NCBI GenBank assembly: GCA_026713545.1
Contig: JAPOOG010000079.1
Coordinates: 1 to 64,000 of the forward strand
Direction of reading: 5' to 3'
Source of the DNA: Bryobacterales bacterium
GTDB lineage: Bacteria; Acidobacteriota; Terriglobia; Bryobacterales; UBA6623
Length of the DNA stretch: 64,000 nt
Positions within the stretch are counted from its first letter, which is position 1. Each line of letters opens with the position of its first letter. Shown here piece by piece: positions 17,093 through 25,316 of the stretch. The position numbers were made by a program, and so were the translations under genes. The notes beneath the pieces were generated by a model, which worked only from the letters and a program-made list of their open reading frames with translations, did no database searches and was not told where the DNA came from.

Positions 17093-18052
17093 ATGCCTAA
17101 CGATCAATCCGGGCGGACGAACCGCCGACAATTCGTGCAGACCACGGGACTTGGCGCATTGGCGCTGGCAACCGGTGTGGCTGGGACACCGTCCGCCTCA
17201 TCGGAAACCATCGTCTCGCAACTCTATGACAGCCTGTCCGCGGACCAGAGGAGCAAGGTGACGTTTCCCTTCGATCACCCTCTGCGCTCCAAAATCGACA
17301 ACAACTGGCACATCACGCCGCATCGCATCGGCGACTTTTATACGGCCGACCAGCAGGCGATGATTCGGGACATCTTTCGCGGCCTCCACAACCCCGACTT
17401 TTACGACAAGGTCGAGTATCACATCCGGGAGGACGCCGGAGGCCTGAAAAATTACTCGATCGCGCTTTTCGGAGAGCCGGGTAGCGGGCGGTTTGAATTC
17501 GTCCTCACGGGGCGGCACTGTACGGCCCGTTGTGATGGTGACTCGGTCGAAGGCGCGGCTTTCGGGGGGCCGATCTTGTATGGACACGCCGCGAACAGTT
17601 TCAATGAGCAACCCCATCACCCCGACAATGTCTATTGGTATCAGGCCAAGCGAGCCAATGAGGTCTATCAGGCTCTCGATGGGAAACAGAGACAGATGGC
17701 TCTGCTGGGTGACCCCAGGCCGGAGCAAGCCACCACAACGATCGCGCTCAACAAGCGGGGCGAGGTTCCGGGCATTCCACTGAGCGAGCTCTCACGGGAC
17801 CAAAAGGGGCTTGTCGACGCCGTGCTCGCCGATCTGCTCTTGCCGTTCCGAAATGAAGACCGCGAAGAGGTCATGAAACTGATTCGCGACGCGGGAGGCA
17901 TTCCGGCCCTGTCGATGTCCTTCTACAAGAACATGGATATCGGCAGTGATGGAGTTTGGGACGTCTGGCAGTTGGAGAGTCCGACGATGCTCTGGTACTT
18001 TCGGGGAGCACCCCATGTTCACACGTGGGTGAATGTCCGCCAGGGGGCGTGA
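17093..18052 (+). CDS. DUF3500 family protein, Tat-exported
   Basis: 319 residues with a twin-arginine signal (NRRQFVQTTGLGALALATGVAG, residues 10-31) and the DUF3500 domain over most of the rest. Landmarks of this family are LYDSLSADQRSKVTFPFDHPLRSKIDNNWHITP near the start, FGEPGSGRFEFVLTGRHCTARCDGD in the middle, and FRGAPHVHTWVNVRQG at the C-terminus. The function of the family is not known; conserved His and Cys residues in GRHCTARC and HVHTWV could bind metal. A strong GGGAGG lies 5 bases before the ATG. It stands alone, with a 606-bp gap downstream. Confidence 0.88.
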   Translation: MPNDQSGRTNRRQFVQTTGLGALALATGVAGTPSASSETIVSQLYDSLSADQRSKVTFPFDHPLRSKIDNNWHITPHRIGDFYTADQQAMIRDIFRGLHNPDFYDKVEYHIREDAGGLKNYSIALFGEPGSGRFEFVLTGRHCTARCDGDSVEGAAFGGPILYGHAANSFNEQPHHPDNVYWYQAKRANEVYQALDGKQRQMALLGDPRPEQATTTIALNKRGEVPGIPLSELSRDQKGLVDAVLADLLLPFRNEDREEVMKLIRDAGGIPALSMSFYKNMDIGSDGVWDVWQLESPTMLWYFRGAPHVHTWVNVRQGA

Positions 18053-18658
18053 AGACCATTCAGCAAATTCCTTCGGGAAGAATCGCCTGTCAACGAAGCC
18101 ATCGGCAGTCATCGGGGCGAACATTCCTTTCTCCGCAAAGGCACCGCCGAAGGTCGTGAAGACGCCGCCGGGTGAAATGGCTCGGGTCGGTGGAATGCTC
18201 TGACCTTCGTCCGACGGCGATTTTCGGAAGCCACCCAACTCCACCGGTTCGAATTTTGCAATGGAGCCGGTAAATGAGAGATTCCCGACCGGGTCCAAAG
18301 CCAATCCGAGCGCTCCCTGCCTCATGTTTGGTGAAGAAGCAACCCTGGAAAATCAGTTCGGGTTTGACCGCTGCCGTCGCGGGAATAGCCATACTGCTCC
18401 TCGAAACTCGCCTCGCCTACCCCGCACCGTTCCGGCGGGTGATTCTCACAGTGTAGAACCCGGCCATTGCCTTACACCTGGACTTGGCACTGGCCGCCGT
18501 TCATTCCACCCAATCAACGTCTGCGAATGGATGGAAGAGCCCTGGCACATGCCAATGGAGGTGATGTGCAGGTTTCAGCGCGAACAGAAGTAGTATTCGG
18601 GGCAACGCGGGTGTACACTGGCGCCGTGCCAAGACGAGAATGGAAGTCCTGGTCGAGA
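18053..18658. other. Intergenic, possible decayed beta-propeller gene on the minus strand
   Basis: No intact gene. On the minus strand, 18325 down to about 18060 translates to a protein-like stretch (GLALDPVGNLSFTGSIAK, later GGVFTTFGG) resembling one unit of the SBBP/NHL-type propellers common in Acidobacteriota. The frame then runs into the 3' end of the DUF3500 gene in antisense, and upstream it meets a stop near 18360 while a different frame (18392 down) carries FFTKHEAGS. This would fit a frameshifted gene remnant, but chance cannot be excluded. Confidence 0.3.
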
Positions 18659-21625
18659 ATGAAAAAGCTTGCTTTTCCTTTGTCGCCGTTGAGTTTCTTG
18701 GCGCTGCTGGGCGTTTGGTTCAACGGCTTGTCCCCAACGGCAGCGATTGCCCAGCAAGCCGGTGGCCGGGATGTCCTCACGGAACGCGCTACGGAAGACC
18801 TCGACTACCAGGCTCGGTTTTCCTGGCACCCAGGGGGGACGCCGGAGCAGGATCTGTGGCAAGTGCTGATCCTTTTGGGGGTCGGTGCAAGGCAGCCTGT
18901 TTCCTGGAATGGCGCCCTGTCGGTGCAAGGCGGAGAAGTCTTCGACATTGAGGGGTACCGTTTCGAGTCTCCGGATCGCGTGCTACCTCAGGGTGGATGG
19001 ACACTTCGGACCCAAAGGGTCAGGATTCTCGAAGGCTCTTCGTTGGCGGGGCGCGGCAGACCCGCGGTAAGACAAGCTGTACTTCCGAAAGGGTTACTGG
19101 TTCGAGGCAAGGGAACCTCGGGCACACGTGTGGCGGTTACTACAGAGCAGGGCAAGTTCAGCTTTGCTCCGATGGCGATGGAATTCGGTGTTTGGCAGGA
19201 GCAACTCGGCGGGCGCGCCACGGTCGCGCGCATTCCGCCGGTGACCGACTTGTCGGGCACCGAGTTGCGGCAGCATGATTCGCCTGCGATCACCGCTGCG
19301 GAGGACGGAACCCTGTGGACGACTTGGTATAGCTATCACGACCGCCGCGAAGAGCTCAACCTCCGGCGCTACCAGGATGGAAAATGGACGCGGCTCATTC
19401 CCGTCGGCCGCGCCACGGAAGATTTGTGGCGCCCCCAGATTGCGACTGATAGCGGCGGCAGCCCGTGGGTGATCTGGTCACAACAGTTGGCCGACGGCGG
19501 CAACGGCAACTGGGATATCTACGCCATGGCTTGGGAGGACAACGAATGGGGTGAGCTACATCGCTTGACCGACAATCCCCTGCCTGATATCGAGCCGCAC
19601 ATCGCGCGAGGATCCGACGGCACCATCTACGTCGTGTGGCAGGCCCTGGAAGACCGTTACTCTCAGGTCAAGCTGAAATATCTGCAAGGCGGTCGCTGGT
19701 CAAGAACCCTCGCGGTCACCAACAGCGCCGCGAACAACTGGGAGCCGTCGGTAGCCACGGGCGGCGGAGCCGTCTGGATCGCGTGGGACTGCTACAACGG
19801 CAACTACGATATCCATCTGCGGCGTTTCTCGCTTGCGGATGGGCTCGGTGCAGAGAGGCAGGTAACAACGAATGAACGCTTCGAGGCGCACACGAGTGTG
19901 GCGGTCGATGACATGGGGCGTCCGGGGGTTGCTTGGGAGACCAGCGGAGTCAACTGGGGCAAGGACCTCGGCGCGGCGCTCGGCGACAGTGCTCCCGGCA
20001 CGCCGCTAGGCGAAACACGGCGCATCGAGGTCGTATGTCTTGATAACAATGTTTGGAAGTCGCCGGCAGCGTTCGAGCCCAACGACCCTCTGGCACTGGG
20101 CGCGACCGGCGAGAGTCGGCCACTACTCTACTTCGACCCGGATGGAAATCTCTGGATGTCTTTTAAGCGGCGCTATAGCCGGATGGCCTATCGCCCCAGC
20201 ATCTACTGGGAGTATGCGCTTTCGCGTCTCGCAGGCGATCAGTGGTCCGATCCGATCGTGTTGCCCGACAGTTGGGCCCGAAAAAGTACACGCATGGGTC
20301 TGGCTTCTGCCGATGGGCGGCTGTGGATGTTTTGGCCATACGAGAACCGCAATTGGGCGTTTGCGAGCCGGCCGCTTCTGAATCGCGTCATTGCAGGATC
20401 GATCACTTTGCCCGGCCCGGGAGGCAAGCCCCGTCTGAGCCTCTATCGCCCGGCGCCTTCATCCGTACCCGAAGTGCATCCAAACGAGCGCAAAGACGTG
20501 CACGCGATCCGCAACTATCGGATCGAGCTCGGCGGCGAAACTCTGCGGATCGTGCGTGGCGACCTTCACCGCCACACGGAGTTGTCACAAGACGTAGGCG
20601 GCATGGATGACGGTACGCTGCCCGAGTTCTATCGCTACATGATCGACGCCGCCGAGATGGATTTCGGGGCCTCCACCGACCATCAGGCCGGCGGCACCGA
20701 CTATTGGAACTTCATCACTCAGAAGATGGCCGACATGTACCATTTCCCGGAACGTTTCTCGACCCTGTATGGCTACGAGAGAAACCTCGGAAATCCGTTG
20801 GGCCATCGCAACATGGTCTACACGCACCGCGAATATCCTATCGTGCCATTCTTCCAAAGAATCGACCCGCGCTTCATGTTGCCCGACAGCCCTGATGGCG
20901 AGTTGCTGACTTTCAACAGCATGAGTTTCGGCAGCGGCATCCGCAATGACACGAAGCTGCTCTACGACGTTGTGAAAAAGACCAACGGCCTGGCAATTCC
21001 GCACACTTCAGGCACTAACAGTATGGGAACTGACTGGACCGACAACGATCCCGAGGTCGACGTGGTGGTCGAAATCTATCAAGGTGCCCGACAAAACTAC
21101 GAGCACAAGAACGCCCCGCGAGGCATCATGGACGACCGCAGGGGCGAAGCGCCAAGTGGTTTTCAGGAGCCGGGCATGGTGTGGAACGCCTGGAAGAAGG
21201 GCTATCGTATCGGAACCATTGCCAGCTCAGACCACTATTCGACGCATATCTCTTACGCCATGGTTTATACGCCCGATACCAGCCGAAAAAGCATCCACGA
21301 CGCCATCCGTCAGCGCCGCACGTACGGAGCGACGGACAATATCATCCTCGACTTCCGCGTCGGCGATCACTTCATGGGTGAAGACTTCACCTCCAGTGCC
21401 AGACAGCCGATCCACGTCCGAGTGCGAGGCACCGGTGAGGTGTCAGCGGTGCATCTCATTCGCGATGCAGCCTACATTTTCCAAGTCGAGCCCGGCAAGC
21501 AAGAGGTAGAGTTCGAATACGTCGACAATGATGCTGGCTCAGGTGAGCACTGGTACTACGTTCGAGTCGAGCAGGAAGATGGCGAGTTGGCTTGGTCGAG
21601 CCCTATCTGGGTGACCTATCGATAA
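18659..21625 (+). CDS. Secreted beta-propeller protein with C-terminal PHP domain
   Basis: 988 residues from the ATG at 18659, chosen because the signal peptide (MKKLAFPLSPLSFLALLG) starts there; a GTG at 18626 is possible. Residues 190-600 hold Trp/Asp-rich repeats (PAITAAEDGTLWTTWYSYHD, PQIATDSGGSPWVIWSQQ, PHIARGSDGTIYVVWQAL, PSVATGGGAVWIAWDC) of a sialidase/exo-alpha type propeller. Residues about 630-900 form a PHP metal-dependent phosphoesterase-like domain: GDLHRHTELSQD (633), FGASTDHQAGG (669), LAIPHTSGTNSMG, and GTIASSDHYSTH (850). PHP domains bind two or three metals and hydrolyse phosphoesters. The C-terminus is a beta domain. Similar but separate from the PHP-like protein at 56436. 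A hairpin at 21645-21660 follows the stop. Confidence 0.82.
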   Translation: MKKLAFPLSPLSFLALLGVWFNGLSPTAAIAQQAGGRDVLTERATEDLDYQARFSWHPGGTPEQDLWQVLILLGVGARQPVSWNGALSVQGGEVFDIEGYRFESPDRVLPQGGWTLRTQRVRILEGSSLAGRGRPAVRQAVLPKGLLVRGKGTSGTRVAVTTEQGKFSFAPMAMEFGVWQEQLGGRATVARIPPVTDLSGTELRQHDSPAITAAEDGTLWTTWYSYHDRREELNLRRYQDGKWTRLIPVGRATEDLWRPQIATDSGGSPWVIWSQQLADGGNGNWDIYAMAWEDNEWGELHRLTDNPLPDIEPHIARGSDGTIYVVWQALEDRYSQVKLKYLQGGRWSRTLAVTNSAANNWEPSVATGGGAVWIAWDCYNGNYDIHLRRFSLADGLGAERQVTTNERFEAHTSVAVDDMGRPGVAWETSGVNWGKDLGAALGDSAPGTPLGETRRIEVVCLDNNVWKSPAAFEPNDPLALGATGESRPLLYFDPDGNLWMSFKRRYSRMAYRPSIYWEYALSRLAGDQWSDPIVLPDSWARKSTRMGLASADGRLWMFWPYENRNWAFASRPLLNRVIAGSITLPGPGGKPRLSLYRPAPSSVPEVHPNERKDVHAIRNYRIELGGETLRIVRGDLHRHTELSQDVGGMDDGTLPEFYRYMIDAAEMDFGASTDHQAGGTDYWNFITQKMADMYHFPERFSTLYGYERNLGNPLGHRNMVYTHREYPIVPFFQRIDPRFMLPDSPDGELLTFNSMSFGSGIRNDTKLLYDVVKKTNGLAIPHTSGTNSMGTDWTDNDPEVDVVVEIYQGARQNYEHKNAPRGIMDDRRGEAPSGFQEPGMVWNAWKKGYRIGTIASSDHYSTHISYAMVYTPDTSRKSIHDAIRQRRTYGATDNIILDFRVGDHFMGEDFTSSARQPIHVRVRGTGEVSAVHLIRDAAYIFQVEPGKQEVEFEYVDNDAGSGEHWYYVRVEQEDGELAWSSPIWVTYR

Positions 21626-21644
21626 AGAGGGAGTCTGCGGATTG

Positions 21645-21660
21645 CCGTCATCTCTGACGG
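21645..21660 (+). terminator. Short hairpin after the PHP gene, weak terminator candidate
   Basis: CCGTCA-TCTC-TGACGG, a perfect 6-bp stem 20 bases after the stop codon. There is no T-run after it, so intrinsic termination is doubtful. Confidence 0.25.
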
Positions 21661-21788
21661 CGGAACAGTAGAGGTGTCATTCTTCGTCCGTCTGGATTGA
21701 GGACCGAATGTTCTCCCACCCAACCGCCAAGTGCGCGGCGTCTATGGCGGCTTGCATTCCGCGGCTCACTACGCTTTATATAGTCAGC

Positions 21789-22967
21789 ATGAGAAAACCC
21801 ATCACTTACCTCGCGGCCGCCCTTCTGTGCACTCTCGTCCTCGGATCCGGCGGCTGCGAATCAGAATCAATGGAAGAATCCAAGGAAGCCTCCGCTCAAC
21901 AGTATCTTGCTTATTTCGGGACCTACACGAAAGCAGAGGGTGGAGGCAAAGGAATCTACGCCTGGCGCTTTGATTCGGGCTCGGGGCAAATGAACGAGAT
22001 CGGCTTGGCGGCCGAAATCGTCAATCCATCGTTCGTCGCCGTTCACCCGAACCATCAGTACCTCTACGCCGTCACGGAAGACTTCGAAGGCGAGGGCGCC
22101 GTGAGTTCATTTCAGATCGATCATGAGACGGGGAAACTGACGCTGCTGAAACAAGTGTCGTCGAAGGGCTCCGGACCGTGCCACCTCAACCTCGATTCGA
22201 CGGGCCGGATGCTGGCGGTCGCCAACTACGGGGCCGGCAGCACCGCTTCCTTCCAGGTCAACGCAGACGGCACGCTGAGCGAAGCGGTCAGCGTCATGCA
22301 ACACGAAGGCTCCAGCGTCAACGAGCAACGGCAGAAGGGGCCGCACGCCCACTCGGTCAATTTCTCGCTGGACGACCGTTTCGTCATCACCGCGGATCTG
22401 GGAACGGATGACCTGTTTATCTTCAAAGCCGATCCGGCTACAGGCAAGATCGAGCCGAACGACCCGCCGTCAGCGAAGGTCAAGGCCGGAGGCGGACCGC
22501 GCCACTTTACCTTCCATCCGTCGGGGAAGTTCTGCTACGCGATCAACGAGATGGGCAATACCATTACCGCGTTTACCTGGGACGCGGAGGCCGGAGCGAT
22601 GGAAGAGATCCAAATGATCTCCACGCTTCCTGAAGGCTACACGGAGACCAGTCATACCGCCGAGGTGCGTGCTCATCCCTCGGGCAAGTTCCTCTATGGC
22701 TCGAACCGCGGACATGATTCGATCGCCGTCTTTTCGATCGACCAAGCCAGCGGCATGCTGACGGCCATCGAACAGGTTTCGACGCAGGGAAAGACACCGC
22801 GCAACTTCGATCTGGACCCGACGGGCAAGTATCTCTTTGCCGAGAACCAAAGAACGAGCAACGTCGTAACGTTCGCGGTCGACCAGGAAACAGGCAAGCT
22901 CACTCCGACGGGACAAGTGCTCAGTGTCCCAATGCCTGCTTGTTTGCGCTGGGTTCCCGTGAGTTAG
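21789..22967 (+). CDS. Lactonase (7-bladed beta-propeller) lipoprotein
   Basis: 392 residues from the ATG at 21789. The N-terminus (MRKPITYLAAALLCTLVLGSGGCES) is a lipoprotein signal. The rest matches the 6-phosphogluconolactonase-like Lactonase family: YLAYFGTYTKAEGGGKGIYAWRFD, PSFVAVHPNHQYLYAVTED, GSGPCHLNLDSTGRMLAVANYGAGSTASF, KGPHAHSVNFSLDDRFVITADLGTDDLFIF, GGPRHFTFHPSGKFCYAINEMGNTITAF, and KTPRNFDLDPTGKYLFAENQRTSNVV, one per blade. Cytoplasmic relatives (Pgl/YbhE) open 6-phosphogluconolactone; exported acidobacterial members probably act on other sugar lactones. The start given in a longer frame (21708) lacks support. A terminator hairpin lies 140 bp downstream. Confidence 0.9.
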   Translation: MRKPITYLAAALLCTLVLGSGGCESESMEESKEASAQQYLAYFGTYTKAEGGGKGIYAWRFDSGSGQMNEIGLAAEIVNPSFVAVHPNHQYLYAVTEDFEGEGAVSSFQIDHETGKLTLLKQVSSKGSGPCHLNLDSTGRMLAVANYGAGSTASFQVNADGTLSEAVSVMQHEGSSVNEQRQKGPHAHSVNFSLDDRFVITADLGTDDLFIFKADPATGKIEPNDPPSAKVKAGGGPRHFTFHPSGKFCYAINEMGNTITAFTWDAEAGAMEEIQMISTLPEGYTETSHTAEVRAHPSGKFLYGSNRGHDSIAVFSIDQASGMLTAIEQVSTQGKTPRNFDLDPTGKYLFAENQRTSNVVTFAVDQETGKLTPTGQVLSVPMPACLRWVPVS

Positions 22968-23107
22968 GAGACTGCTTGAGAGGAGATTGCCATCGCCGGC
23001 CCGCGCTGGTCTGGCTGTGCTTCCGTTCATTCGACTCGAACAAGCCGAGAAACTGTCGCGCGGCCAATCCATCATTTGAAGGACTTACGAGACTCTGCCT
23101 GACGTCT

Positions 23108-23132
23108 GAGCCGGTTTCAACAAGACCGGCTC
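23108..23132. terminator. Intrinsic terminator-like hairpin between convergent genes
   Basis: GAGCCGGT and ACCGGCTC form a perfect 8-bp GC-rich stem with a 9-base loop, followed by GTTCTTG. It lies between the lactonase gene (+) and the small cysteine protein gene (-), so it may serve one or both. The T-tract is short and broken. Confidence 0.55.
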
Positions 23133-23250
23133 GTTCTTGATGATGCTCTGTTGAGTGTCATCCAACCTTTGTCTGTTCAGCTCTCATTGGTGAGACAGGG
23201 AATTTCAGATCAAGTCGTGACGGGAACAGCTTCATGCAATTGCCTCTTGC

Positions 23251-23490
23251 TCAAGAGGTTTCCCAAGCGCTGCGATAATCCAGCTTGTCGTCTCCGACAC
23301 ACAGAAACAACTTGCCCCCGGTAGTTTTCTGCTGATTGCGGCAGCCGAACTTTGCCGTGCATTGATCGAAACGGTTCTTGTAGGGACAGCGCTGGGTCGA
23401 CAGCTCGTCGGCGTGCTGGATCATCTCTGCGAATATCGCGGAGATCTGGTCCAGACGTTTCTGGTATTCCTCTTTGTCGATCTTTGTCAT
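23251..23490 (-). CDS. 79-residue four-cysteine protein, last gene of corrinoid operon
   Basis: Not recognised as a named family. From the ATG at 23490 it has an N-terminal amphipathic helix (KEEYQKRLDQISAIFAEMIQHADEL) and then four cysteines at residues 35, 44, 50 and 64 in CPYKNRFDQCTAKFGC and LFLCVGDD. Four cysteines with basic residues between them would suit an Fe-S cluster or a zinc knuckle. It begins 8 bases after the stop of the corrinoid-protein gene and has no clear Shine-Dalgarno, which points to translational coupling and a shared role, perhaps electron delivery or cofactor handling for the corrinoid. That role is inference. A longer frame to 23553 overlaps the upstream gene and is not used. 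Confidence 0.72.
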   Translation of the reverse strand: MTKIDKEEYQKRLDQISAIFAEMIQHADELSTQRCPYKNRFDQCTAKFGCRNQQKTTGGKLFLCVGDDKLDYRSAWETS

Positions 23491-23498
23491 GAGGGAAG

Positions 23499-24260
23499 TT
23501 AGCTCACGGCTTCCACTTCTTCGCTGACCAACCGCTTGGCGAGAGCGACGCATTCCATGGCGTCCTTCCCGTAGCCGTCGGCGCCCATGTCATTAGCGAA
23601 TTCCTTACTTACCGGCGCACCACCGACCATGATCTTCACGTCGTCGCGGATGCCTTCGTCGATGAACGTCTCAATCGTAACCGCCATGTTCGGCATGGTC
23701 GTCGTCAGCAGCGCGGACATCCCCATAAGAGGCGCGTTGTGCCCCTCCACCGCCTCCAGAAACTCGTCGGCGGAGGTGTCCACACCCAGATCGAACACCT
23801 CGAAACCCGAGCCGCGCAGCATCATGATGCAGAGGTTCTTGCCAATGTCGTGTAGGTCGCCCTTGACCGTGCCCATCACGACCCGGCCGATGGGCTCGAT
23901 CCCCGAAGCGGAAAGAATGGGCTCGATGTGCGCCATGCCGGCTTTCATGGCCCGCGCACAACTCAATACTTCCGGCACATAGATGAAGTTCTCGCGAAAC
24001 TTGATGCCCACGATCCGCATCGCTGCGATCAAGCCGTCGTCCATCACTTCGAGTGCCGGCACGCCATCCGCCAGCGCCTTCTGTGTCAACTGATCGACGG
24101 TCTTGTGCTGTCCGTCAATGAGAGCTGCGCCGATCGCCTGCATCTGCGAGCTGCTCTTCGCTAAGGTCTCGATGACGGATTCGCGTTCGTCCGGCTGCTC
24201 CAGGTACTCCTCGATTTCGTTGCGGACGAACTCGTTCGCGATGTCGTTGATGGAAGCCAT
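23499..24260 (-). CDS. Corrinoid (B12)-binding methyl-carrier protein, MtaC/MtbC-like
   Basis: 253 residues. The N-terminal part (about 30-110) is the helical B12-binding cap (ALIDGQHKTVDQLTQKALADGVPALEVMDDGLIAAMRIVG); the C-terminal part is a B12-binding Rossmann domain with the base-off ligand motif DLHDIGKN (135-142; His137 is the cobalt ligand), then GFEVFDLGVDTSADEFLEAV and MVGGAPVSKEFANDMGADGYGKDA. Such proteins shuttle a methyl group between a substrate methyltransferase and an acceptor enzyme. I take the ATG at 24260; the open frame to 24383 overlaps the upstream gene. It lies 20 bases after the UroD-family methyltransferase gene, its likely partner. No trimethylamine-type or MtaB-type methyltransferase, nor a RamA-type activator, is nearby. 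Confidence 0.93.
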   Translation of the reverse strand: MASINDIANEFVRNEIEEYLEQPDERESVIETLAKSSSQMQAIGAALIDGQHKTVDQLTQKALADGVPALEVMDDGLIAAMRIVGIKFRENFIYVPEVLSCARAMKAGMAHIEPILSASGIEPIGRVVMGTVKGDLHDIGKNLCIMMLRGSGFEVFDLGVDTSADEFLEAVEGHNAPLMGMSALLTTTMPNMAVTIETFIDEGIRDDVKIMVGGAPVSKEFANDMGADGYGKDAMECVALAKRLVSEEVEAVS

Positions 24261-24279
24261 GCCCGTGCGCCGCTGATCC

Positions 24280-25305
24280 TCAGTTTGGCGTCGAGTGGTC
24301 CCGATGCCATTCTTTGACGGCTTTGGGGATCTCCTTGAGGTTTTCGATCGACGTTTGGAGCGGGATAGCGCACTCGGGACCAATCAAGTTCACATTTGCC
24401 TCGAGGTTGCGATACACCTCCTGGCGAACCTCCTCGGGCCCCTTGGCGAAAAGAGTTTCCGGGTTGTTGATGTTGCCGACGAGGGAGATTCGGTCCTTCA
24501 CAATCGCCATTGCCTCGTTCGGCGGGTTCTTCGAGTCATAGTGGAAAGCCGCCATGCCCGATTGCGCGATGTAGTCCATGCGATCAAGCGTCTTGCCGCA
24601 GATATGGAGAATCAGCGGCACCGGAAGTCTTTCCACCATCTCGATATGCAGATCGAGCAGGAACTCCTTGTAGTACTCGCCGCTCACAAGATCTCCGGTC
24701 GCGTGATCGGGCAGCGTCAGGGCGTCAGCACCGGCCTCGATTTGCGCCCTACCATACTCGACCGTCGCCTTTTTCATGCGGTCGAGACATAACTTCGTCT
24801 TGCCGGGGTCATCAAGCGACATCAGCAGGAACGGTTCCACGCCGAAGCAGTGATACCCCAACGTCCAGGGGCCCATCGTCTTGCCGATAATCGCGACTTC
24901 GTCGCCGTACTGCTTCTTCAAGATCTTGATCGCTTCGGTCACGCACTTCGTGTCGTTGTGCGTGAGGAAGTCCGAGGGCAGTTTGATGTCGTCGGGTTCC
25001 ACCCAGATCGGCTCACGCATTCTGACCGTGGGCCAGTTGTCCTTCTGTTCCCATTGCATCTTGCATCCCAAGGCCGAAGACTCCTGGATGATCGTGAAGA
25101 CCGGCATGATGGAATCGAAGCCCAGTTCGGTGTAGCCGGTGGCGGAGAGGCGAGCCATCATCTCAGGATTGCGGTTCGCTTCGGGAAACGGCGCGTCGAC
25201 CAGATCCATCAACTCCACTGTTGCCAACGAGGTTGGGTTGCAAGCCGGCGTACGATCGACCGGCTCTCGCCGAAAGGCAGCCAGGACTCGTTCGCGTCCG
25301 GTCAT
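24280..25305 (-). CDS. UroD/MtaA/CmuA-family methyltransferase
   Basis: 341 residues of the uroporphyrinogen decarboxylase superfamily, in the branch of zinc-dependent methyltransferases. It starts MTGRERVLAAFRREPVDRTP, a typical opening for this branch, and carries the zinc motif His-x-Cys (HICG, His234/Cys236) and a distant Cys312 (IGPECAIP). MtaA, MtbA and CmuA use that site to activate a thiol or other acceptor and move methyl groups to or from a corrinoid protein. A corrinoid-protein gene follows 20 bases downstream, so the pair probably forms a methyl-transfer system. The true haem enzyme HemE lacks this zinc motif. The methyl donor and the acceptor are not known; Acidobacteriota do not use coenzyme M in general metabolism. 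Confidence 0.92.
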   Translation of the reverse strand: MTGRERVLAAFRREPVDRTPACNPTSLATVELMDLVDAPFPEANRNPEMMARLSATGYTELGFDSIMPVFTIIQESSALGCKMQWEQKDNWPTVRMREPIWVEPDDIKLPSDFLTHNDTKCVTEAIKILKKQYGDEVAIIGKTMGPWTLGYHCFGVEPFLLMSLDDPGKTKLCLDRMKKATVEYGRAQIEAGADALTLPDHATGDLVSGEYYKEFLLDLHIEMVERLPVPLILHICGKTLDRMDYIAQSGMAAFHYDSKNPPNEAMAIVKDRISLVGNINNPETLFAKGPEEVRQEVYRNLEANVNLIGPECAIPLQTSIENLKEIPKAVKEWHRDHSTPN

Positions 25306-25316
25306 AACGTATAGGT

